A stretch of 22,384 nucleotides of DNA from Hemicentrotus pulcherrimus. Taxonomy: Eukaryota; Echinodermata; Echinoidea; Camarodonta; Strongylocentrotidae. The notes beneath the pieces are model-generated. The model worked only from the letters and a program-made list of their open reading frames with translations. It ran no database searches and was not told the DNA's origin. The position numbers and the translations under genes were made by a program. Below, piece by piece: positions 1 through 9,500 of the stretch (its first letter is position 1; each line of letters starts with the position of its first letter). The DNA lies in the NCBI GenBank assembly GCA_003118195.1, contig BEXV01000065.1, forward strand, positions 460,291 to 482,674. Reading direction: 5' to 3'.

Positions 1-1339
1 GGGGGGGGGGGGGGGAGAAACGGAGGGTAAGAGAACATATATATATATATTTAGTTTTAGTCCAAAAAAAAATCGCAACGACTCAAATGACTTAACTCAA
101 AAAAATTATTTAATTTTGGGGACCGGGGGGGCACGTCCTTTTTTCCAATACATTTTTTGCGAATTTAAGGCTGATTTTAACATATTTTGGGGCAGCAGGG
201 GGGGGGGGCACATGCCCCCTGTGTCTCCCCCGGGATCCATCCCTGAAATCTGATACATACTGGCCCTGTCTTATCAATTAAATTGTTCACAACTTGATAT
301 AGACCGCAACTCTCTACTACTATAACGACAGAAGAGTTTGTGATTGATTGGAGGACTAAGCATCCATCAATCCAGATCAATCACAACTCATTATAGGAAA
401 GGGTCCTCATCTACAAAAATAATAAAATCATCAAATCATCAAAATAATTTTGCTGGGCATTTAGAGTGCAAGTTCTCTATGACTAACACGTGCAATACCT
501 TAAACTTTGTTTAGGCACAGAACACAATATATACCGTATTATGTTTGCATCACAAATACAGTGGGAAAAATTGCAACTATGAGTGACATATACAGTGGCG
601 GTACCCGGGAGACACTACCGTCCAGTCAGCTATTGTACAAATGTCATGTATTAAAGTCAACTATTCAACAAGAAGAAAAAAACATATAACAGGTGATCAG
701 TAATAATATTCACCCCCCACCAGATAGTTTTTGATGGCTGGCAGAAAACATATTTCTAAAGAGATTCACTCAGAAAGCTGGCGAAATCACTCACCATATT
801 TCCCTTTCAACTATCTAAAAGCTCGATGCTACCACTGTACTGTGAACACATTGTATTACAGAACTTGCTTATAAAGTAATGTTGATAGATATTTTACAAG
901 CCATCACACTTTATACATTTTTTTAACAATTGTTTACTATTCAAATATTTGTTTAATCTCTGAGGTTCATAACCTCTAAGCAACTAAGTTATATACAAAC
1001 TGGCAAACTAATCACTAAAAAATTATAATGATGTGACAGATATATGACAAGAATTTGAGGGCACTTAAGATCATTCGAAAGTGAATTGTTCCATGAGTTT
1101 CCTACATAAATCTCCTCTAACCTTAATCAATTGTTTTCTCAAATAGTCTATTTAATACATACATCTTAACCAAAGACAATAAAGTCACCTAACAAATTAG
1201 GGGCCTATCTGGGGATTGAACAGGGGAACTTTTCCTTCCATAAGAAATATGAATAGAGCTAATTGCTTTTGAGTAAAAACATAAGTATACAATCTACTTT
1301 GTTGTGATGTAATTACTTGTGTAGTATTCTATGAACATG

Positions 1340-1513
1340 AAACAGTAAACTCTGCATACTGACTCGAAGTCAAATTTTTCCTAAGTCAAAATAATTTTTT
1401 GACCAAACTTTACAGATCATGTGCTTATTACACTTCCTAAGTCAAATTTTGCATAAGTCAAACTGTTTTTTGTTCATTCCCAACTGATTTGACTTGTGCA
1501 GAGATAACTGTTT
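1340..1513. repeat. Small inverted-repeat element (MITE-like)
   Basis: The left end starts AAACAGTAAACTCTGCAT and the right end, reversed, starts AAACAGTTATCTCTGCA, so the termini are imperfect inverted repeats of about 17 bp. Several short CTAAGTCAAA and GACTCGAAGTCAAA motifs lie inside. No clear target-site duplication was seen. The length of 174 bp fits a non-autonomous DNA element. Confidence 0.55.
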
Positions 1514-1982
1514 AAAACATCAGCTGTAAAGTATGATACATGTACCGGTATATGTATCTTTCAGGAGTATAGCTGCTTAAGACATTCAAGGAAAAGAACA
1601 TACCGGTAATAAAGCCTCTAGAAAATAACCATAAAAACGGATATAACGTTCATTTGGCTGGGTTAATACTACATAAAACAGCAGTGTACATGATTATTAG
1701 TACTAACATGACCAACTGCCCTTATTGTCAGTTAAAATACCTGCTAATGATTTAACGCTACATTAAGGTCACGCTGGCTCACACTAGAATAGAAATGCAC
1801 TGCAAATGCAGAGTAACATAATATTAATGTCTCAACTCATAACTCATAATATACACAATTATTGATTAGTTTTTACATTCATTCCTTTCATGTTATCGCC
1901 TTGAAATATAGTTACATGTGTACATGTATAATACAATTATTGAATGCTCCGAAATTCAGGACAGAGAAATATATGAACTGAC

Positions 1983-2071
1983 AAATTCAGAATTTCCGAT
2001 ATGATGTTATAGTTCACCGAAGAACACAAGCCGAAGCTTAACTATAAATAGGACCCGGGAATTCTGAATTT
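1983..2071. repeat. Short foldback (hairpin) repeat
   Basis: The two 32-base arms (1983-2014 and 2040-2071) pair best at their outer ends, AAATTCAGAATT, and inner ends, TTATAGTT. They enclose a 25-base loop, and the middle of the arms has diverged. This is either a small MITE or a hairpin-forming sequence. Confidence 0.55.
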
Positions 2072-3373
2072 GAAGAAAATATATGCCATATGGAACAAAG
2101 ATAAGAATTTGATATTTGCTTTATGAAATTGTTTTGTGATCTTATGCCTTTCCTTTTTTTTGAAGTCATTCCTCTTAATTTGAGTTATGTATCTTTACAT
2201 GTCAAATGCATGTGGCTAAGAAAATGAGACAATGGGTATGTGCACGGTTGCTGGATATGCAGTATGAAGAAAAAAACTTCTCTACGCAACTAACCATGAT
2301 AAAATAAGTTGTTATATTGCATACTCATGCACATCAATATATACAAAACAAATTATAATATATCAAGTATAATATTGCTCATTGTTTGACATCATCACAT
2401 AATCATTACATCTTTCATTAAGCTGAAAACAATTATGAATTTATCTTATACCCCAATCTACAATGCCTTACATACCAGTAAAAGCACAAAATTTGAAATG
2501 ATTGCATCATTCGTTCATTACAAAATACTCAAGAAATGCAGCAATATTTTCTAGTGTCTTTACAGGAATAGCAATAGCTATAAGAAGAATGTGGCTTTTT
2601 ATCTTCTTTATGAATGCAAGTAAATATCTCCTTTATTTCCCTTTATATAAAGCAACCTTTTCAGTCATTCTAATACTATGCAGATCACTCATTTTGATGA
2701 ATTAAATATAATCATGATTCAAAAGAAGCCAAAACTTAATCATAAATATCCAGTAATAAACAGCGCAAACTCCAAAATGTGCCCTCATCATAAAGACATG
2801 CTTACAAGAAAGGTGCTGCCAGTGGCTGGGGAAAAAAGCATTGTCTAAAAAGACTGCATTTTTGTTCACCTTCAAACAGTTATTTTCATTGAAACCTGTA
2901 TTACAGGAACATATTCTGAAAGACTACCTACCTATAAGTATAAAGACCATTTTAGTGTCTCCCATGGACAGCCTTTGTATACAGTTTTGACTGCATCAAT
3001 TAATACATCATTACCCACATCAATAACAATAATCATATATGCTATTTGCCTATTTAACTTTAAACAATAATGGTAACCATAAAAGTGGACATGCCTCAAC
3101 AATTTGAACGACAATAGAATTTGTTTCTGCGAATCAAATCCTATGGACATTGCCCCAAAAATTGATGTCAAATCAAATCATTGAGGCTTGTCCTAAAAAA
3201 AATCACTTGCCCAGCTATCCCTACAAGACAATGAAATCGGTGATAGGAGGATCATCACCATAAATTGTTGAAATCTGACCAACAACAATGATTTTCAATG
3301 CCTTTTCCAAGAGAACAACAGCGCTTTGGGAACAATTTATCGTTATCATGATTGTTGAGATTTGACCAGGCCT

Positions 3374-3571
3374 TTAAGCTCCATCAATTGAATTGCCATG
3401 TTTTGAACTTGGTGCTGGTGGTGGTATAAGCTGCCTGCATGATGGACCTTTGCACATACTCAGTACAATTAGCTTTTCATTTTGGGAGGTGATGAACTTG
3501 GGATCCAGCTTGTGTATGGTGTTTGTCAGCTGATGAGGATCTGCTGTGACATTGTAGAATTCTTGGAAGTT
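3374..3571 (-). CDS. GNS: GNS terminal exon with stop codon
   Basis: This exon has 65 codons plus TAA at 3376-3374. It opens [17 protein letters not shown], then TIHKLDPKF, and later [12 protein letters not shown], followed by a Pro/Ser-rich tail ending SIDGA. The acceptor is GGTTTTCCTCCACAG, phase 0. It is collinear with the human C-terminal segment ([21 protein letters not shown], later QSCSGPTCR). The tail after SCR is unrelated to the human C-terminus, as expected for a poorly conserved end. Confidence 0.93.
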   Translation of the reverse strand, partial: NFQEFYNVTADPHQLTNTIHKLDPKFITSQNEKLIVLSMCKGPSCRQLIPPPAPSSKHGNSIDGA

Positions 3572-6500
3572 CTGTGGAGGAAAACCAACAAGAAAACTGT
3601 TACTCGTATTCGTAGTCAGTGTTGTAGACCCGTCAATACATATACTTTTTTTTTAAATCCCATTTTCAGTAATGATTAGAATTTAAAATAATTGGGATAA
3701 TTCAGAATGGGATTTAAAATAATGTTGATCTGAAAGTTTTAAAAATGTGAAATGTAAGCAGTTCATATTTCTACACATTCACTGTTTTTGATTAAAATTT
3801 TGACACAAATTTAAGAGATTTATGTAATGCCTCTATATCAACAAGCTTAACCTGAATAATCTACTATTTTCAGGGGTGTTGTTGAGACTATTTGAATCAG
3901 GAAAGGGGTGGATCTGATCAAATTTGCTGACTTCTCTTCCCTCACAAGATTCTTTCCTTACTCAGAGGTATATTTACTTGCAGAAACATTTATTGTTTCT
4001 ACATGCCACAAGTGAGGATGGCATGAGGTTTGAATTGGAAAATCTATAAATTCACATGAAACAAATCATATCAGCATAGTAATTCAATTGTTGGTCATGG
4101 ACCCCTTTCCAAGGCCCTGCTTACATACAAGTCCTAAAATTCTTGCCATGGTTATATTCAAATCCATTTTAAATGAATAGGATCCAAATGTACAGGATCA
4201 GAAGAATAAAAACATACAGAGATCAAGATATTAAGATACCGGTATTATGCCCACTGTGTGTATAGAGAAGGGGTGGAGGGCATGTATACAGTAACCAAAC
4301 AGAACTTGATGGAGTGAGGTGATTTGTTGGGTTTCAATAATCATCCTTCAAATCACTCTCCATTTAAACAAAATACATGTTTACTTGATTATATTTGTTT
4401 AAAGAGTTATATTTAGATTAAATCTCTACAAAGGGAACAATTGCCATTGTTCAAAATTTAAATAGGTAATAATGAGGGGGGGGGGTGCAGGTATCCTCAC
4501 ATTCAGGCCAGGCCAAAGTCTTTATTTTTCAGGATATCAAACATATATTGCAACATATACCGGTAAATGTTACTACTGTCAGCAGAAACACACATTAATC
4601 CAAAGACATATGTGGGTAGGTACATGTATTAAGTTTAAGGTGTAATTGCTAGATGTATATCTTCATTAGAAATTGCAGGAAATATCTACATTTTAACAGA
4701 TTTACAAGTGAACAGTGTTCCTCACGTTAAATACAAGAAGAAATTAAGTTCAACATAGTCAGCATCTCACCGTGATCATGTATCATGCTGCACTAAAAAC
4801 AATGTTTTCAAGTCCTTGAGAAAAATTGTGCATATACCATATCTTTAAGATATATCTTCATATAAATACAACTTCTTTTAGACTTCATTGTACATGTAGA
4901 CAAAGAGCACTTGATATTCATAACTTATTTCCTTAAAGCCTAGCTCACAAGGAGAAATTAAATAATACGGTATGCTATGTCTTTACTGATGTTATAGCAC
5001 AAAGTGCCAAACACCCTTCCTTCATTCTCTCTTCTCTATTTTCTAAATGAATCATTCTAAAGCTTTTCGTCTTGCAATCATCAGAGTAGATATAAAGAAT
5101 GAACAAAAAGTCAATATCAAATAAAATAAATGGAAGCTAAAGAAACAAAGTGTGTAAAAGTAAAAGGCTGTAATTGGCTGCCATAAAGTAGAAGTAATGC
5201 CAGCCGTTTATGCAAATGGGCTGTAGCAATGCCAGCTAGAATAACATGAGAGGTCTCACAAACTATCTCTGTTGGCACAGAATAGAGTCAGTGAGCTGAA
5301 TTTAAAGGGCTTTCAGCATTATATGTAAATAAGTGAAGTTTCTCGCTCTGCTGAGAACTGTGAACCAAGATGAAAAGTATCGCTCAGCGTATTTTGACAA
5401 GTTCAAGACGAAAAGCTTCAGTATGTCTGTGACTGTATTCATTGCTATTCTTTGAGTTTGTAGTACCAATTTATCTCTTTGAATACCTCAGTATCTGCAA
5501 AGTTACAGTAGACGTAGCTCTCTTGTGTTGTTGATGTCCTGACACAGGTGTATGTATTGTTTCGGGCGTCTTCACACACGCAGGACGGATAACATGTCTG
5601 CTCCAACAAACAAAGTCAGTTTATTCAAATTTCCAGACAAAGTCTTTGCAACCATACTCTCTTTAATAACCCATATGCAAAGTGAATGGTTAGCTAAGCA
5701 GTGTGACTTGATGGATAATTTATAGCTTGCAAGTTTTTCATGCTTATTACTTAAAAATAAACCAGGTGTGCAGTTTTGTCATATGCATCGATTGCATTTT
5801 ACCACTGGACTGCTGATAATACTTTTTAAGAGGTAGTTTTAAATTTAGACCGACTGGTGACATGGGAGAGAGAGCAGAGAGCTAAACACCCGAGCATGTG
5901 AAGCATAAGCAATGCAAGAAGCTGAGCACATGCATTTTTATAGAACCTGTACTTGCCTTCATGATGACCCTCTAACAGTATCTCACCACTGGTTTGGTAG
6001 GACAATCCCTTATCAGTAAACCTGTACCCATACTTACCTTCTTTATTACCCTCTAACAGTGTCTCACCACTGGTTCAGTAGGACAATCCCTTATCAGTAA
6101 ACCTGCACCCATACTTACCTTCATTATTACCCTCTGACAGTGTCTTACCTCTGGTTTGAAAGGACAATCCCTAATCAGTAAATTAAGCCTTGTTAAGGTA
6201 TGAGTTGCCAGTGATGGCAAATTTACCATCAATGGTAAGTTTTGGGCAATGGGCCCCATACTTACCTTCATTATGACCCTCTAACAGTACCGGTATCTTA
6301 ACTCTGGTATGATAGGACAATCCCTGATCAGTAAAGCCTTGTTCAGATATGAGTTGCTAAACTGCGGTGCTTAGTTCATAATGACGTCAGCGTAATACGC
6401 TTCACAATTCTACATGTTATATCACAGAGCCCAGTGAATACACATAGGATCTTTGTTGTGGGCAGATGTTGTACATTCAATCAATAGTGATCTGTCAGTT

Positions 6501-9500
6501 TATGACAGGTTCAGTGACCCAATCGAAATTTTATATCAAGTGTCTCTCCAAGTTCCTTGGTCTTGAGCCATCTGTTTCAGCGTTTCATACCCTGTTGCTC
6601 CACATTCTGTGATTACATTGTCAAGAAAAGCTGTTACGAGGTCTTAATTCCCCTCTTCTTCTTTCCATGAATACAACCTTCTATGACTCTGAGCATCAAG
6701 CCCTCATCATGCCGCATTATGTGTCCAAGCCATTTCTTTTGTCTCTCTCTCTAATCGTTGTACATTAAACTCTATAAAAGAACTGCCACTGTTTACTGCT
6801 TCATGACTCTTTTTTTCATGCGACATAAGGTGTAATATATACGCTTCGCATTTCTGAAATCAATGAATATGTGCAAGTCCTTTGTAACACGCATTTGCAA
6901 TTTATTTCACCTGTTAAAAAATGTGCCATTTTGTGTATGTGCAACGGTTTTACCTCACCATAACTGAACAGGCCTTTATTCTGATTTTAAAATAATATAT
7001 AAAGGACATCTACATGTACTTCTTTATAAATAAGCATATATGATCACAGATGAAGTGTTAGTCCATCTGTCCTAAGTACAAAATTAAACTTTGTAGAGAG
7101 AATATAGACCTGTCAAACATTTCCATTTCCTGCATATTTTCTAATGTCTACCAGTAATTTACATAATTGAAATCAATTCAAAACTTCAACCGAGCCAAAA
7201 ATTTGAGTTGTATTGACATAGTAAAAGATGTTTGATATCCTGTAAAACATAGACTCTATATTCCGCAGAGGCTCAGAAGTTATTCAATCCCTGATATCGT
7301 TTCTCTGAACATTGAACCATTATTAAATGTTTATTTTAATGTGTCCTGCCTTATTATTGGGGTGGGGGTTGGGGGGAGNTGGCATCGCCTGGATCATCTT
7401 CGCTTGTCTTAATGGATACGGGGGTACGTATTAAACCAGTATTGTCTCTTTTTTAAAGGGGGAGGGGGAGGGGAGGGGCAGACTACCTCTCCATCAGCAA
7501 AATTGCAGTAAATATGGTCGCCCCCTGATGTAGCTGATAGAGTGCGTATGCACTCGTAAGTATTATTTCTGGCATCCTCACATACACAGGATGGGAAGCA
7601 GGACTAGAGAAGGAGATAATGCAGGAGTTAGTAGTTATCATTAGGGAATCATAACTTAAAATGCAATGCTAATGTGGATCCTAACCTTCACTTTTGATGG
7701 ATTCAATGAGAATTTATATCTGCAATGAGGCAAGCTTTTCTGCATGTGCTAGTCCAGTGAAATAATTCAAACCGTTTACAGGAATACCACAGAGAAACTG
7801 GAAGCTGTTCTAAAGATGTGACAAAAGTTGATGGTAACCATCTACCCAAACCTACTTGAAATTTTCTTTACAAGTCTCTTTGATCCATGGTCTCAATTTC
7901 ATGAATTTCAATATTTCAGGGATTTACTTGCACGTTTATAGAAAATGAGTTAAGATCCACAGTGCATTGCCTTAAATGCTTGGTAACAGTAACAGAACTA
8001 AGCTTAATACAGGAAATGTCTGTGGCACGGCACCAAGATGGGAATTAGAAATGAGTGAATTTCAAAACTTTTTTCAATTATGTTCAATTGGTTCAACGTA
8101 ATACCAATTTCACCAACTCAAACATGAGATAACTTGAGTTGAGGGTACATGGAAAATATGTATCATGCCAAAATGAATCATCTTCAGAGTAAATGTAACA
8201 ATTCATAGAAAGTAGTCAAACTTCATTTGAATCTTATTGATTTTCATTTTATAAATTTGGCTAGTTTTCCAGATATCTGAAAATATCTATTTATCCTTCT
8301 CTCTTTTAAATATCCCCATCTTGAGATAGTACCAGAGAGTCTCCCGGCTGGATCTGCATTCAGCACTCTACCTGTCTATCACTGAATTCACAGTAAATTG
8401 TACTGTTCTCTTCATCTATGCTTCTTAGACATGTATAGGAGTTGTTTCGACTGTCTTCACAAACACAAGATGGGTAGCAAGTCTAAATATAGGTGATGTG
8501 AAAAGAGGTGGAAGGCAATAAGCAAATGGATAATTCTGAACAGGCAAATACAAACACAAAACAAGTTGAGACAAAGCATAAGAGATGTTATGGCATAGCT
8601 TTAGTTAGCACTTTCATAAGGTACCGATGGCAGTTTCATGCAAGGCGTTTAAGCTTTATGTGTGTATTGCAACTTGTGATTTCTTATTTGGTTTAGAGCT
8701 AAAATAAAAATAGCCTCATACAGGGTGGTCAGCAAACAAAACTTCAAACATGTAAAATTGGATCATTAAAACAGAATGGATGTATGCAAAGTACAAAGTA
8801 CAAAGTCCTTTTTGGCTAGGCTCCTGGGCTTGCTTTGAGGGCTCTTAAGCTCTTAAGATCTATGCACTCTGCAATCTGAGCCATGTTCTGAAGTATTTTC
8901 AAACACATTTTATTACTAATATTTCATACATGTAACTTCGGTTAAGAACGAGTTTGAAGCGGTTGCTGATTTTCAAACCGTCACAATAAAAATTAAAACC
9001 TGTCGCTTTTACATGTTTAGACCCCTTGTGGACCACCCTGCCTCATATTATGATACTGAAACACCTGACTGTGAGAATTTCCCAGATAGGATTCAAGCTA
9101 CCTTCTAATGGTACATGTATTTATTGATCATTAAACCGTTCAAGATTGGTATCTTTTTACCGTGCAAATTATTAAATTGAACTATGCAACATATTACGAC
9201 ACAAAAGCAGTATACACAGAGATGATTAACTATGATAGACTAAAGCTTGCATTCCTCCTAACTTATGTTTCATGACTTCTCCTAACTTTCTCCTTTGCAA
9301 TTAGATTTGGAGAATAGCATTGAAGAGAGCCATAACTTAAGCTTTTCGACTTATACTCATCAGGGTAAAATGCAAGAATAAAACAGAAAGCCGAAAATAG
9401 ATCAATATAAACAGAAACTAAAATGAAACAAGGCGCGAATATAACGAGCGCTGATTGGCTAAAACGAGACTATCGAGTACGTTTATATTGATCGATTTCG

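Larger units (their letters stand above)
1..3373. other. 3' flank of the sulfatase gene; no gene recognised
   Basis: This stretch contains the presumed 3' UTR of the minus-strand sulfatase (immediately below 3374), but I cannot fix its end. A plus-strand TTTATT at 2632-2637, which reads AATAAA on the minus strand, is one possible poly(A) signal, about 740 bases past the stop. The left edge has a G run (1-15) and a short AT repeat (38-51). Bases 180-245 hold a G/C-run segment with CCCCCGGGATCCATCCCTG, reminiscent of dispersed repeats. Near-direct repeats ATTGTTGA(A/G)AT(C/T)TGACCA occur at about 3265 and 3350. Small open frames here show no protein family. Confidence 0.5.
5598..7486 (-). other. 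GNS intron between exons I-b and I-c
   Basis: This 1.9-kb intron contains an 81-bp tandem repeat (5951-6357), a LINE 3'-end remnant (6545-6755) and a G-rich region (7357-7478) with an undetermined base at 7379. No further copy of the Cys-rich exon is visible here. Confidence 0.75.

Noticed and set aside
2632..2637. Poly(A) signal of the sulfatase mRNA
   Set aside because: AATAAA on the minus strand is common in AT-rich DNA and is about 740 bases past the stop. It is mentioned only as a possibility in the flank entry.
6053..6271. Minus-strand open frame with a repeated KVSMG...LLIRDCP peptide
   Set aside because: It arises because the 81-bp tandem repeat is divisible by three. Nothing supports translation.
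5951..6357. CRISPR-like array
   Set aside because: The units are directly adjacent diverged tandem copies with no regular spacers, in a eukaryotic intron.
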